Assembly: GCA_964502145.1 (NCBI GenBank)
Contig: CAZCVI010000023.1
Span: 1-64,000 of the forward strand
From: CAZCVI01 sp964502145
Lineage (GTDB): Bacteria > Acidobacteriota > Aminicenantia > UBA2199
Direction: 5' to 3'
Length of the DNA stretch: 64,000 bases
Each line of letters begins with the position of its first letter. Position 1 is the first letter of the stretch. Below, piece by piece: positions 16,771 to 26,460 of the stretch. Both the position numbers and the translations under genes were made by a program. The notes under the pieces are model-generated. The model saw only the letters and a program-made list of their open reading frames with translations, was not told the DNA's origin and did not search any database.

Positions 16771-18084
16771 TTACTTTTTAAATTTTTTGGATAAAATCTC
16801 CTGCAAGGTGGGTGTACCGATTTCTTGCAGTTCATAAGACACGCAAACCGTTGGTTTTTTGAATTTCACGATACGAGCCAGATCAATTGGCGTGGCAATG
16901 ATGATTAAATCGGCGTCTACTTTGTTGATAGTAGCTTCGAGGTCTTTCATCTGTTGTTCGCCGTATCCCATGGCGGGTAAAAGTGTTCCAATCTCGGGAT
17001 ATTTTTTGAAAGTTTCAGCAATAGTGCCCACGGCCCATTCTCTGGGGTCAACCAGTTCAGCGGCACCGTATTTATAGGCAGCCATCACACCGGCACCATA
17101 ACCCATTTCACCGTGGGTCAGAGTCGGACCATCTTCCACTACCAACACCCGTTTGCCACGGATTTTTTCAGAACCTTCCACGAAAAGGGGAGAGGCTGCA
17201 TCAACGACTATGGCTTTGGGATTATGTTGGGCAATATTCTCGCGGACATCCAGGATATCTTCGAGGTCTGCGGTATCGATTTTATTGATGACGATAACAT
17301 CGGCCCGTTTAAAATTAACTTCGCCAGGATAATAAAGCATTTCATGCCCGGCTCTATGGGGATCGACTACGACGATTTCCAGATCGGATTTATAGAAGGG
17401 GAAGTCGTTGTTGCCACCGTCCCACAAAATGATATCAGCGATTTTTTCAGCTTCTGCTAAAATCGCGCCGTAATCGACGCCGGAGAAAATAGTAATACCG
17501 GCTTGAATATGGGGTTCATACTCTTCCATCTCTTCGATGGTGCATTTGTGTTTGGCCAGATCGGCAATGGTTTCGAACTTTTGAACTTTCTGTTTTACCA
17601 GGTCACCGTAAGGCATAGGGTGACGGATGGCAGCGACTTTGAAGCCCAATTCTTGCAAGATGTGTCCTACTTTCCGGGTAGTCTGGCTTTTGCCGCAACC
17701 AGTGCGGACGGCACAGACTGAAACGACCGGCTTTTTGCTGGGGATCATGGTCTCTCCGGGTCCTAATAGAATAAAATTGGCCCCGACTGTCATGACATCA
17801 GAAGCTTTGTCCATGACATATTCATGCATGACATCGCTGTATGCAAAGTAGACATCTTGAACGTTATGCTTTTTTATTAACTCGAGTAATTCGGACTCGG
17901 CGTGAATGTTAATCCCTTCGGGATACAACTCGCCTGCTAATTCTTTGGGATATTTTCTCCCGAATATATCGGGAATCTGCGTGGCTGTAAAAGCAACCAC
18001 CTGAATATCCTTGTTATTCCGAAAAAACACGTTAAAATTATGAAAATCTCTACCGGCAGCACCCATAATTATGGCTTTGCGCAT
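16771..18084 (-). CDS. Cyclic 2,3-diphosphoglycerate synthetase-like GTPase
   Basis: This 437-residue P-loop protein resembles archaeal cyclic 2,3-diphosphoglycerate synthetase and its bacterial homologues. An N-terminal Rossmann-like domain (IIMGAAGRDFHNFNVFFRN, residues 4-22) comes first. The P-loop (VRTGCGKSQTTRKVG, about 127-141) follows, then DGGNNDFPF and the guanine-type NKID motif (VINKID, ~260). True enzymes make a thermoprotectant in methanogens. Bacterial copies are common but uncharacterised, so the substrate is uncertain. GGAGG precedes the ATG by five bases, and a consensus-like promoter drives it. Confidence 0.78.
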   Translation of the reverse strand: MRKAIIMGAAGRDFHNFNVFFRNNKDIQVVAFTATQIPDIFGRKYPKELAGELYPEGINIHAESELLELIKKHNVQDVYFAYSDVMHEYVMDKASDVMTVGANFILLGPGETMIPSKKPVVSVCAVRTGCGKSQTTRKVGHILQELGFKVAAIRHPMPYGDLVKQKVQKFETIADLAKHKCTIEEMEEYEPHIQAGITIFSGVDYGAILAEAEKIADIILWDGGNNDFPFYKSDLEIVVVDPHRAGHEMLYYPGEVNFKRADVIVINKIDTADLEDILDVRENIAQHNPKAIVVDAASPLFVEGSEKIRGKRVLVVEDGPTLTHGEMGYGAGVMAAYKYGAAELVDPREWAVGTIAETFKKYPEIGTLLPAMGYGEQQMKDLEATINKVDADLIIIATPIDLARIVKFKKPTVCVSYELQEIGTPTLQEILSKKFKK

Positions 18085-18135
18085 TTGTACCTCCTCATTT
18101 ACTCGCTATTCAAATTTAGATTATTTTAATCGTTA

Positions 18136-18164
18136 AGTATAATAGATAAATACTTATAAGTCAA
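18136..18164 (-). promoter_or_regulatory. Sigma-70 promoter for the cDPG synthetase-like gene
   Basis: On the minus strand TTGACT (18159-18164), a 17-bp spacer and TATACT (18136-18141) lie about 50 bases before the start codon. Confidence 0.6.
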
Positions 18165-18207
18165 ATTTTATCTTGTACTTTTTGCAGTTTTGAGATAGAA
18201 TAATGCC

Positions 18208-19695
18208 ATGAATTGGTTTTTTATTTCCCGTGCGATTCTTTTGGTTTTTCTGGCATTGCTGTTGCTTCTGGTAAAGCGTAAGAATCTCTTTCCAGATTTT
18301 AAAAGTATTATCCCCCACATCTTCATTTTGATTTTTCTGGGGATCGGCATCAGCATGTTGCTGCATGAATCTATAACGCGTATTTTTTATTCCGAGGCGC
18401 TGATTTTTATTTTGGGTTTGGTGATGGCGTTGGTTATTTTGGTGATGGCGGTTAAGACGACGGCATTCATTATCTTTGATTTTTTGTTCGGAAGGCGGCA
18501 GAATATTAAATATCCACGATTGATCAAGGATATTGTGGTGATTATTCTTTATATTTTCGGGGCCTTGTTGATTGTGAAGTATTATCTGAATATTCAAATC
18601 ACTATGGTTCTGGCCTCTTCGGCTGTTTTGACTGTGGTCATAGGTTTTGCATTGCAGGATATTCTGGGGGATCTTTTTTCTGGGATTGCGCTGAATTTGG
18701 ATGAATCCTTGCACACGGGCGACTGGATCAGAACGGGTGAGTTCGAGGGTAGAATCGAACAGTTCCGCTGGCGTTCGATTCGTATTCGTACCACGGACAA
18801 TGTCCTGGTTTTGATTCCGAATCAGATTGCCTCGAAAAAAGAAGTGCAACGGTATTGCCACGCGAATGAGACGTGGGCGCTCCGCCTGTATATGGGGGCG
18901 AGTTATGAAAGTAGTCCTGATTTAGTGATCGAAACGATTCTTCAGGCGGTGACTGATGTCCCCGACATTCTCAAAGACCCGCCACCATTGGCGCGGATAA
19001 AATCCTTTGACGATTTTGCGATTCACTATGAAATTCGGTTCTGGATCAATGACTTTTTTCTGAAAGACCCGATTGCTTCGGAACTTCGCCGCAGAATTTG
19101 GTATGCGTTCAAACGGGGGGGGATAAAAATTCCTTTTCCGATAAGGGATGTTCATATCCACCGTCCGAAGAATGAAACAGAATTAAAAGTCCCGGCGGCA
19201 CGGGTAATCGAAATCTTGCAGAACAATGAAATCCTCAATACGATTAGTACAGAACACATGGCAGCTCTGGCGGAAGACGTGGAAGTGAGACTTTATGGGC
19301 AGGGTGAGTTCCTCATCAAAGAGAATGAAGCGGGCAGCAATTTCTATCACATCCTGGAGGGGGCAGCGGAAGTTTTAAAAGGGAACACGATTGTCAAAAC
19401 ATTAAAAACAGATGATTACGTGGGGGAAATTTCCCTTTTTACGGGCGACCGCACTGTGGCTGACGTGCGGATCACGAGGGAGAGTAAAATCCTGTGTATC
19501 TCCTCGGAAAAATTCAGAGAAACGGTTAAATTGAATGAAAACATGGCGATGAAACTGGCGGAAGTGATCGCGCTACGCAAGGCGCAACTGATGGAACTAA
19601 CCCGAAACGATGACCTCTCAGGAAAATCGGCCATTAAAAAAGAGAGTGAAAATATATTTTTACGTATTAAAAAATACTTTGCCCTATCTCTATGA
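18208..19695 (+). CDS. MscS-type mechanosensitive channel with cyclic-nucleotide domain
   Basis: This 495-residue inner-membrane protein has about four N-terminal transmembrane helices (within residues 1-150). The MscS pore helix and beta domain follow (GFALQDILGDLFSGIALNLD, about 150-170, then GDWIRTGEFEGRIEQFRWRS). The soluble vestibule domain reaches ~330. Residues ~350-475 form a CRP-like cyclic-nucleotide-binding domain (GEFLIKENEAGSNFYHILEG, GEISLFTGDRTVADV). The Arg of the phosphate cassette is kept, so ligand binding is plausible. Such fusions suggest gating modulated by cAMP or cGMP as well as membrane tension. The ribosome binding site is weak. Confidence 0.88.
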   Translation: MNWFFISRAILLVFLALLLLLVKRKNLFPDFKSIIPHIFILIFLGIGISMLLHESITRIFYSEALIFILGLVMALVILVMAVKTTAFIIFDFLFGRRQNIKYPRLIKDIVVIILYIFGALLIVKYYLNIQITMVLASSAVLTVVIGFALQDILGDLFSGIALNLDESLHTGDWIRTGEFEGRIEQFRWRSIRIRTTDNVLVLIPNQIASKKEVQRYCHANETWALRLYMGASYESSPDLVIETILQAVTDVPDILKDPPPLARIKSFDDFAIHYEIRFWINDFFLKDPIASELRRRIWYAFKRGGIKIPFPIRDVHIHRPKNETELKVPAARVIEILQNNEILNTISTEHMAALAEDVEVRLYGQGEFLIKENEAGSNFYHILEGAAEVLKGNTIVKTLKTDDYVGEISLFTGDRTVADVRITRESKILCISSEKFRETVKLNENMAMKLAEVIALRKAQLMELTRNDDLSGKSAIKKESENIFLRIKKYFALSL

Positions 19696-19707
19696 AGTTC
19701 CTGTGTG

Positions 19708-19739
19708 TTACTCCCCCGGTATGGATTCCGGGGGGGTAA
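19708..19739 (+). terminator. Hairpin after the MscS gene
   Basis: TTACTCCCCCGG and CCGGGGGGGTAA form a GC-rich inverted repeat around an eight-base loop, 13 bases after the stop codon. No T run follows. It could terminate the channel gene's transcript or be a repeated palindrome. Confidence 0.45.
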
Positions 19740-19792
19740 GAGTCGAATTTTTAATTCATCGCGGTAAAAATTAGCAAATGGAGACAGAATTA

Positions 19793-22700
19793 ATGCCTAA
19801 CAAATCGTCCATCAGTTATATCAAAGGTGTTTTCAAAAATGTTTTTTGCACTATGCTATTTATTATCGGCATCCTGTATGGTGTCACTTCGGTTGTAATG
19901 AGCTTGGACCGAACCAAACAAGTCACGCAATATACGCTGGAACAGTGGACGGATGAAAACGGTCTGCCACAAAATTCCATTTTTGCCATCTTGCAAACGA
20001 GTGACGGCTATATTTGGCTGGCGACGGAAGAGGGCGTGGTTCGTTTTGACGGGGTCACGTTCACTGTATTTGATAGCAGTAACACGACTGCCATTACGAA
20101 ACCAAATGCCCGGTGTTTATTTGAGGACAGCCAAAAAAACCTCTGGATTGGCACGACTGGAGGCGGGGTTCTGTTATATAAAAACAACACGTTCACGTCT
20201 TTTAATGAAAAAGATGGGCTTTCCAGCATGGTTATCCGTGGTATTCAAGAAGATAAGGGGGGTAATATTTGGATCGGCACGGATGGGGGCGGGGTCTGTC
20301 GTCTGAATACAAAAAATAATAAGATTTCTGTTTTTACTGTTAAAGATGGCTTGCCGGACAATGAGATCAAGAGTCTCTATTTTGACAGCCGGGGGAATTT
20401 ATGGATGGGAACACCAAAAGGATTATGTCTTTTTAAAAATAATCGGTTCATCACCTATAATCTGGATGGCGACAATAATTCGGCGACTGCAATCTATGAA
20501 GACAGTAAGAAGAACCTCTGGGTGGGCACCATGGGTTCTTTATATCTTTTCCAGAACAACGAATTTATCAAACAAGGCAACGGAATAGATATCAACGGTA
20601 TGGAATTCAACTGCCTCTTTGAAGACACGGGGCAGAACCTGTGGCTGGCGACCCGGGATCATGGGTTGATTCGGTTTCAAAACGGGGTATTGGCACGGTT
20701 GGACAATCAAAACGCGTTCGCGGAAAATTGGATACTCTCTGTTAAAGAGGATCGGGAAGGTAGTTTATGGGTGGGAACTTCAGCCAACGGCTTGTACCGT
20801 TTGAAAGATGATAAATTCTCCGCCATTACTAACCGCGAGGGATTACCGGACAATATTGTTTTCTCTGTTTTTGAAGACAGTCGGGGTTATATTTGGATGG
20901 GCACGAATAGTGGATTGTGCCGCTACAAGGATGGGGTGTTGACGTCTTTTACTACGCGGGACGGGTTGAGCCATAACGTGGTGGATACTATTACTGAGGA
21001 TCAAGAGGGAAATATCTGGGTGGGTACGGATAAGGGCTTGAATAAATTGCGCCATACTGAGAACGGTATCGTTAAATTAAAAGAATATCTGGCCGATCAA
21101 TACATTCCGGCTATCCTTCAAGATGGCACGGGTCAAGTTTGGGCGGGCACATTGGTGGGGGCATTTAAAATAAACGATACTAAACCGGAACTCTTTTCGA
21201 CGGCGCAGGGTCTGGCAACACCGTTTGTGAATTTGATCCATGAGGATCGACAGGGCAATCTATGGTTCTCGACACTGCGCGGAGGCATTGCCAAGTGTGC
21301 GAAAGCTAAGGATGGGAAAGTGACTGGTTTCACGACCAAGCAGGGTTTGGCTGCTGATTCATTGAACTGTGTTTATGAGGACCAAAGCGGCACGCTTTGG
21401 TGGGGTTCTAATAATGGTGTGAGTCGATTTGCCAAGGACACGTTCTTCTCTTTTAATGAACGCCATGGTTTATTTAATGATAATGTCTATCGCATTCTTG
21501 AAGACGCCCAGGGGAACCTTTGGATGAGCAGTAACAAGGGCATATTTCGGGTACGCAAAGGGGACCTAAACGCTTTGGCAGATGGGAAGCTGGATAATAT
21601 CAAAAATATTAAATCAATGGCTTACGGGAAAGAAGATGGCATGCGTAGCAGCGAATGCAACGGTGGTTACCAGGGCGCGGGCTGCAAAACGAGGGATGGA
21701 CGGTTATGGTTCCCGACGATGAAGGGGGTGGTGGTTATTGATCCGCAACGCATTAAAACCAACCGGGTGGTGCCGCCGGTTCACATTGAAAAAGTCTTGT
21801 TGGACGGTGTGGCGGCTGACCTGGGTCAACCGATTGTGATCCAACCAGGCACAAAACGATTGGAACTGCATTATACTGCACTCAGTTTCTTTGTTGCGAA
21901 GAATGTAAAGTTCAAATATCGCTTGGAGGGTTATGACGAGGACTGGTTGGATGCGGGGACACGACGTGCGGCTTGGTATACGAACTTGGACGGCGGCACC
22001 TATAGTTTCCAGGTTATTGCGTGTAATGATGACGGGCTGTGGAACCTGACGGGCACGGCTATCACGATCAAAGTGATCCCTCCTATTTGGAAAACATGGT
22101 GGTTTATCCTGCTTGCTTTATTGCTCTTTGCGTTCTTTTCGTATGTTATCATCCATTTGTTCAGTAAATATATTACTATGGCGAGTTTCTGGAAGAAGCA
22201 AAAGTTTATCGGCAAGTTTAAATTGCTCGATAAAATCGGTTCGGGGGGCATGGGAACCATTTACAAGGCCAATAATATGATGGATAAAAAAGAAACGGTG
22301 GCGTTAAAAGTGCTGCGGGAAGATCTTTTTGGGGATGAAAACAACCGCAAGCGCTTCAAGCAAGAAGCGGCTATTATTGATCAATTGGATCACCCGAACA
22401 TCATTAAAATCTTCGAACGGGGCCAAGCGGGGCAAACGCTGTTTATCGCGATGGAATTATTGGTGGGAAAAACACTGGCGGATAAAATCACGGAAGCGAA
22501 AAAACTCGATTTGATGGAATCGCTGCACATTATGGTGCAGATGGCGGATGCAATGGCTAAAATTCATTCCAAAAGCATTATTCACCGGGATTTAAAACCG
22601 GAAAATATCATGTTGATCACCAAGGACGGCAACGATAATTTTGTTAAGCTGCTGGATTTTGGATTGGCCAAGATGCAACATCAAACGCGTCTGACGCAGA

Positions 22701-23050
22701 CTGGGGTTGTGATTGGTACTATCAGTTATATGTCGCCCGAACAGATTTCAGGCAAAGGGTCCACGGCTGCGAGTGATGTGTATGCTCTGGGAATTATTTT
22801 TTATGAAATGATCACCGGTTCCAAGCCTTTTTTTGGTGAGACGACGATTGATATCATGAAGCAGATCATGGATAAAATTCCCATTGAACCGATCCGCTTT
22901 CGGTATGATATCTCGTTTGAGTTGAACCGCCTGATCATGTGGATGCTGGAAAAAAAACCGGAAGACCGACCGCAGATTGATGTTATTCTGAAACAATTGC
23001 GTATTACCTACAATGATATTAAATCGCTGGGCAATCCCCCGGAATCATGA
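19793..23050 (+). CDS. Exported two-component-type propeller fused to Ser/Thr protein kinase
   Basis: The 1,085-residue protein starts at the ATG at 19793 (GGAG nine bases upstream; an ATG at 19778 has no such site). An N-terminal membrane anchor (about residues 14-38) is followed by roughly a dozen regulator-propeller repeats of the form NLWIGTxxGGLxxF (~45-600), two seven-bladed propellers' worth. A Y_Y_Y-type domain follows (LEGYDEDWLDAG, ~705-715). A second membrane helix (~768-790) leads to a cytoplasmic Hanks-type kinase: GSGGMGTIYKA (~815), VALK Lys (~837), HRDLKPEN (~930) and DFG (~954). Sensor propellers are usually joined to histidine kinases; here a periplasmic sensor would drive Ser/Thr phosphorylation. 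It is a single-gene unit. Confidence 0.88.
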   Translation: MPNKSSISYIKGVFKNVFCTMLFIIGILYGVTSVVMSLDRTKQVTQYTLEQWTDENGLPQNSIFAILQTSDGYIWLATEEGVVRFDGVTFTVFDSSNTTAITKPNARCLFEDSQKNLWIGTTGGGVLLYKNNTFTSFNEKDGLSSMVIRGIQEDKGGNIWIGTDGGGVCRLNTKNNKISVFTVKDGLPDNEIKSLYFDSRGNLWMGTPKGLCLFKNNRFITYNLDGDNNSATAIYEDSKKNLWVGTMGSLYLFQNNEFIKQGNGIDINGMEFNCLFEDTGQNLWLATRDHGLIRFQNGVLARLDNQNAFAENWILSVKEDREGSLWVGTSANGLYRLKDDKFSAITNREGLPDNIVFSVFEDSRGYIWMGTNSGLCRYKDGVLTSFTTRDGLSHNVVDTITEDQEGNIWVGTDKGLNKLRHTENGIVKLKEYLADQYIPAILQDGTGQVWAGTLVGAFKINDTKPELFSTAQGLATPFVNLIHEDRQGNLWFSTLRGGIAKCAKAKDGKVTGFTTKQGLAADSLNCVYEDQSGTLWWGSNNGVSRFAKDTFFSFNERHGLFNDNVYRILEDAQGNLWMSSNKGIFRVRKGDLNALADGKLDNIKNIKSMAYGKEDGMRSSECNGGYQGAGCKTRDGRLWFPTMKGVVVIDPQRIKTNRVVPPVHIEKVLLDGVAADLGQPIVIQPGTKRLELHYTALSFFVAKNVKFKYRLEGYDEDWLDAGTRRAAWYTNLDGGTYSFQVIACNDDGLWNLTGTAITIKVIPPIWKTWWFILLALLLFAFFSYVIIHLFSKYITMASFWKKQKFIGKFKLLDKIGSGGMGTIYKANNMMDKKETVALKVLREDLFGDENNRKRFKQEAAIIDQLDHPNIIKIFERGQAGQTLFIAMELLVGKTLADKITEAKKLDLMESLHIMVQMADAMAKIHSKSIIHRDLKPENIMLITKDGNDNFVKLLDFGLAKMQHQTRLTQTGVVIGTISYMSPEQISGKGSTAASDVYALGIIFYEMITGSKPFFGETTIDIMKQIMDKIPIEPIRFRYDISFELNRLIMWMLEKKPEDRPQIDVILKQLRITYNDIKSLGNPPES

Positions 23051-23166
23051 GTGGCGGCAATTATAACCCTAAAACAACGGGTACATTGTGGACCAATGGA
23101 CGGTATAGCTAAACAACGGTTAGTGCCACTTTTTTTCTAGGGTGTTATGCAGGGCTATGAACTGAA

Positions 23167-24843
23167 TTATGCTTCTCGTTTTAGCCAAATGGAAACGCTA
23201 CGGCGATAAAGAAAAGTCGCCACTAAGACGTTGATCAAAACAAAACCAGCAATCCAAGCGAAGATTCCCCAAAAAGGAACGGGCAGTAAAAGGAAACGGT
23301 TAAAATAGTAGAGAAAGGTGGGCCGGGAAAAATAAACCATGCAGACAACGATATAAACGAGACTCCAGATCATATAAGAAACACCGCTCCGGGACATGAT
23401 GACATGATGGGGGGTGATGGGCACGGATTTATCGAGTTTTAAACTGAAATAAAGGGCGAGAAGTGTTAAGACAGGAAGCAATGGCAATAGAAAAATATAT
23501 CCGGTGAGCCGTGCAAAACTATCCAGACCCAATGCTAAATCTCCGGCGACAAAAAGCATGATGCCAATCAACAACTGGGGGATGGCATAAAAAAACAATT
23601 TGAAACGATAGAGCTTCACTTTCTCAAAAGGAGAGGCAATAAGGTGGGCAATACCGGGTGTTTCCATGGGAATAGCGGTAAAGGTGAACCGCGAATTCAA
23701 CCCGGCCACAACAAACGCGGCCATACTCATATTCAGATAAGCAATTATATTTTTTACAGAGGGATGCGGGGTGGGAATACCTTTTAAATTTAAGATGAAT
23801 ACAACAACTATGGCCCCAATAACCAACAATTGGGACCATTGGTCCGGGCTCCGTAAAAAGGTTTTGATTTCTTTGTTCCACAGCGATGTATAATCGCGCT
23901 GCGCCGGGTATTTTTCCAGCATACCCAGGCGGGCCAACAAATTCGGTTTCCAGTGCGAATGGTACGCGCCACTACTGCCTTTATTGAGTTTATCAAAGAG
24001 TTTGAGATAATATTTGTGCTGCAAAAACAAGGCGAAGCCACCTAAAAACAAAATGAGACCAATAAAAGTAAGGAGGAATAAAAAATAACCGCTGTAATCT
24101 TGTTTGGCTACGAGGTGCATGATGCGTGCGAGCCAAGCAAATGGAAACCATCCCATGCCATCGGCTTTAAAACCACCCATATAATTGAGGAGATTGTCAA
24201 TGGCATCGGGATTACCAAAGCGTTCGGGGCGTAATATCCGTAAAAATACAACAATCGTGGAAACAAGGAGAATAGAGACAACCGAAAGCACAGGTTGGAG
24301 ACGTTTCACGGAGATAAACGCGGGAATGGTCAAACCAATCAAAATCCCGAACAAGACTCCGGTGATAATATAAGCGAAAAACGCGACAAAAATGGCGAGA
24401 ATACCTGCCAGATTCGGCGCGAAGAAATAACAATAAGAAAAGAGGGCGGGCATTGAGAAAAGTACGACCAAGAGTGAGCTGGAAAAAGTCACTTCAAGGG
24501 CTTTCCAGATAAACACGGTGCGGGAACGTAAAGGGGAGGCAAGCAATAAGGGAAGGTCCCTGGAAAGAAAGAAGATATTCAGGGTGGCGATGAGGGAAGA
24601 GAGTATAAGCATCATGAACATGGTTAAAAAAGTCATCAGCAAAATCTTTTCACTAACAAAGAGTTTGAAATAGATGGGGAATTCGGCACGATAATAGAGG
24701 AAACCAAAGACCTTGATAAAGAAAAAAGCCATCAAGCCAATCATCAATCCGCCCAAGCCAAGAAACATGAGGAAATTGCGCAGGCTTACGCGGGCCATAC
24801 CATTTTTTATTTGCCGGATACGGGCTTTAAACAGGGCTTTCAT
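23167..24843 (-). CDS. ABC-2 type transporter permease
   Basis: This 558-residue integral membrane protein has about 12 hydrophobic segments spread through its length, for example FLGLGGLMIGLMAFFFIKVF near the N-terminus and a hydrophobic pair at the C-terminus. The pattern fits ABC-2 family export permeases that come as one large polypeptide. Its start overlaps the end of the ATPase gene by 17 bases, so the two are translationally coupled and form one transporter. The substrate is unknown. It has no peptidase domain and lies far from the RiPP locus, so I do not link them. Confidence 0.8.
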   Translation of the reverse strand: MKALFKARIRQIKNGMARVSLRNFLMFLGLGGLMIGLMAFFFIKVFGFLYYRAEFPIYFKLFVSEKILLMTFLTMFMMLILSSLIATLNIFFLSRDLPLLLASPLRSRTVFIWKALEVTFSSSLLVVLFSMPALFSYCYFFAPNLAGILAIFVAFFAYIITGVLFGILIGLTIPAFISVKRLQPVLSVVSILLVSTIVVFLRILRPERFGNPDAIDNLLNYMGGFKADGMGWFPFAWLARIMHLVAKQDYSGYFLFLLTFIGLILFLGGFALFLQHKYYLKLFDKLNKGSSGAYHSHWKPNLLARLGMLEKYPAQRDYTSLWNKEIKTFLRSPDQWSQLLVIGAIVVVFILNLKGIPTPHPSVKNIIAYLNMSMAAFVVAGLNSRFTFTAIPMETPGIAHLIASPFEKVKLYRFKLFFYAIPQLLIGIMLFVAGDLALGLDSFARLTGYIFLLPLLPVLTLLALYFSLKLDKSVPITPHHVIMSRSGVSYMIWSLVYIVVCMVYFSRPTFLYYFNRFLLLPVPFWGIFAWIAGFVLINVLVATFLYRRSVSIWLKREA

Positions 24844-25579
24844 AGTTCATCACGGTTTTAAAATAGAGGTCTTCAAGGTCAAGTGTTTCGCCATGGGTGG
24901 CTTCGGAAGCGCGGAACAATTCTTCCAGTGTTCCCTCGGCAATAATATTACCATTGACAATAATACCGATACGTTGACTGACTTCCTGGGCGAGGGAAAG
25001 AATATGGGTGGCAAAAATAACCACGGTACCTTGACTGGCGACTTGTTTTAATAATTGCTTGAACTTTCGACCAACCAGGGGATCGATTGAGGTGAGCGGT
25101 TCATCCAGCAATAAAATTTTCGGCTCTACCAGTAGTGCTTGCGAGAGCAGCAGTTTTTGGCGTGTGCCAGCCGAATAGGTTTCCACTAATTGGTGCCTGT
25201 AGAGTTCGAATTCGAAATAATTAAAATAGAAGTCGAACTTCTCTTTTCTTAAACTGGGGGAAGTGGGAAGTTTATACAGGTCAGCGTAGAAGTTCAGGTG
25301 TTCTTCGCCGGTTAATTTCGAGTAGACAAAGGGTTGGTCTGGCACATAGGAGATGGTTTGTTTGATCTCAGAGTTATCCCGGTGGTAGAGTTTGCCATCG
25401 ACGTGAATTGTGCCTGAGTCAGGGCTGATAAGGCCAGCCAGGATTTTAATGGTCGTGGTTTTACCCGCGCCATTGGGTCCTAACAGACCGTATATTTCCC
25501 CTTTTGCCAGTTGCATTGAAATGCCCCGCAGTGCAGGGCGAGTGTCGTATGATTTTGTTATTTGTTCAATTTTTAACAT
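24827..25579 (-). CDS. ABC transporter ATP-binding protein
   Basis: This ABC ATPase of about 250 residues has Walker A GPNGAGKTT (about residues 35-43), a signature motif YSAGTRQKL (a slightly altered LSGGQ) and Walker B ILLLDEPLTSID. The switch His lies in IFATHIL. The ATG at 25579 begins the conserved core (MLKIEQITKSY). In-frame TTG codons lie further upstream, so the start is uncertain. A GGAGGT 25 bases upstream serves a short leader frame that overlaps this start. It works with the downstream permease. Confidence 0.88.
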   Translation of the reverse strand: MLKIEQITKSYDTRPALRGISMQLAKGEIYGLLGPNGAGKTTTIKILAGLISPDSGTIHVDGKLYHRDNSEIKQTISYVPDQPFVYSKLTGEEHLNFYADLYKLPTSPSLRKEKFDFYFNYFEFELYRHQLVETYSAGTRQKLLLSQALLVEPKILLLDEPLTSIDPLVGRKFKQLLKQVASQGTVVIFATHILSLAQEVSQRIGIIVNGNIIAEGTLEELFRASEATHGETLDLEDLYFKTVMNYESPV

Positions 25580-25598
25580 GGTAATAAACAAATAACAT
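25566..25598 (-). CDS. Possible 10-codon leader peptide before the ABC ATPase
   Basis: An ATG at 25596-25598 with an ideal GGAGGT (25604-25609, five-base spacing) opens the frame MLFVYYHVKN-stop. It overlaps the ATPase ATG in another frame. It could couple or attenuate translation of the ATPase; it could also be chance, with the GGAGGT serving an upstream TTG start. Confidence 0.3.
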   Translation of the reverse strand: MLFVYYHVKN

Positions 25599-25747
25599 AG
25601 AATACCTCCATTTGTCAAGTAGTTTTTATTCTATTCGGTTTTTTGGCAGTAGGTATCTATGAGTTTGTGATGGGGTTTGGGTAGCGATTTTTTTAATTCG
25701 CATTAAATATGCAGTATAACCTAAGCTCCACGGATAACGGTGGCAGG

Positions 25748-25832
25748 CTGGACATACTGGACATTCTGGACTTACTGGACTTACTGGACAAGCGGGAAAA
25801 ATCAAAGGTTTTTTGAAGTCCAGTATGTCCAG
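25748..25832. repeat. CTGGAC-type tandem repeats with inverted copy
   Basis: Five short units of CTGGACWTA type run from 25748 to about 25790. A perfect 15-base inverted copy of the first units (GTCCAGTATGTCCAG, 25818-25832) follows, so the region can fold into a hairpin. It lies in gene-free DNA downstream of nothing obvious. Confidence 0.6.
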
Positions 25833-26120
25833 ATAGTCCTGATAGTCGAGTATTTTTTGAAACTTATGGTGGATCCAGGTACATTGATGTAGACGTTATA
25901 CGTGTCCGCTAATATGTAGTGTTAAAACATCATGGGAATGGATAGCAATGCATGGGTTCTGGGGTACATCGTCTCTCTGCAATTCGCTTATGGCTTAATT
26001 ATGCCTGCTTTTCTGTAAAAAAGGCATACAACGAGTGGTTTTTACTTTTACAATTGCTTCTTCATTGGTACGATGTGTTTTTGTTAAGGTGTACTTTGCT
26101 ATTTTTGACGTGAAATCAGT

Positions 26121-26288
26121 CATTTTTATGGTGCAATCATTAAATGCAGCGTTGCAACGTCTATATGTTGTGGTGCATTCTTTACTTGCAGTGATACAAT
26201 CTCTAAATGCAGTGGTGCAATCTTAACTTGCAACACTGAAACGTGTTCCTTCCATCCTAAAGTATCTACTTGCAGGGGTGAAACGTCT
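26121..26288 (+). repeat. Eight imperfect 21-bp tandem repeats
   Basis: Units of 21 bp (consensus near AAATGCAGTGGTGCAATCTTT) repeat exactly in register from 26121 to 26288, with weaker copies before 26121. Since 21 is a multiple of three, one frame reads a seven-residue repeat (SLNAVVQ, SLLAVIQ) until a stop at 26224-26226. It is a decayed or short heptad-repeat coding segment, or non-coding satellite DNA. Confidence 0.7.
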
Positions 26289-26397
26289 AAGTTCCGCTTT
26301 ACTTTGCCTGCTAAAATTCAAAACTATGTCGGGGAAACAGGAAAATGAATAGAAACGAGGAACGTATGGCTATATGGAGAAGGAAAGAGTGCAAAAA

Positions 26398-26460
26398 ACT
26401 GAATACAAGATTTAAAAGATTTAAGATTTTAAGTTTTTAAGATTTAAGATTTAAGTTTTT
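26398..26460. repeat. AAGATTTAAG simple repeat
   Basis: Several direct copies of AAGATTTAAG and AAGTTTTTAAG occur in a 60-bp AT-rich tract. No gene is seen between 26289 and 26836. Confidence 0.6.

Noticed and set aside
18154..18861. Long open frame on the strand opposite the MscS gene
   Set aside because: Its composition is Gln/Asn/His-rich with no ribosome binding site. It mirrors the membrane-protein codons of the MscS gene, which has clear family motifs.
23167..25579. ABC transporter considered as exporter of the RiPP
   Set aside because: It is more than 20 kb away, lacks a C39 domain, and is an ABC-2 type system with no sign of peptide specificity.
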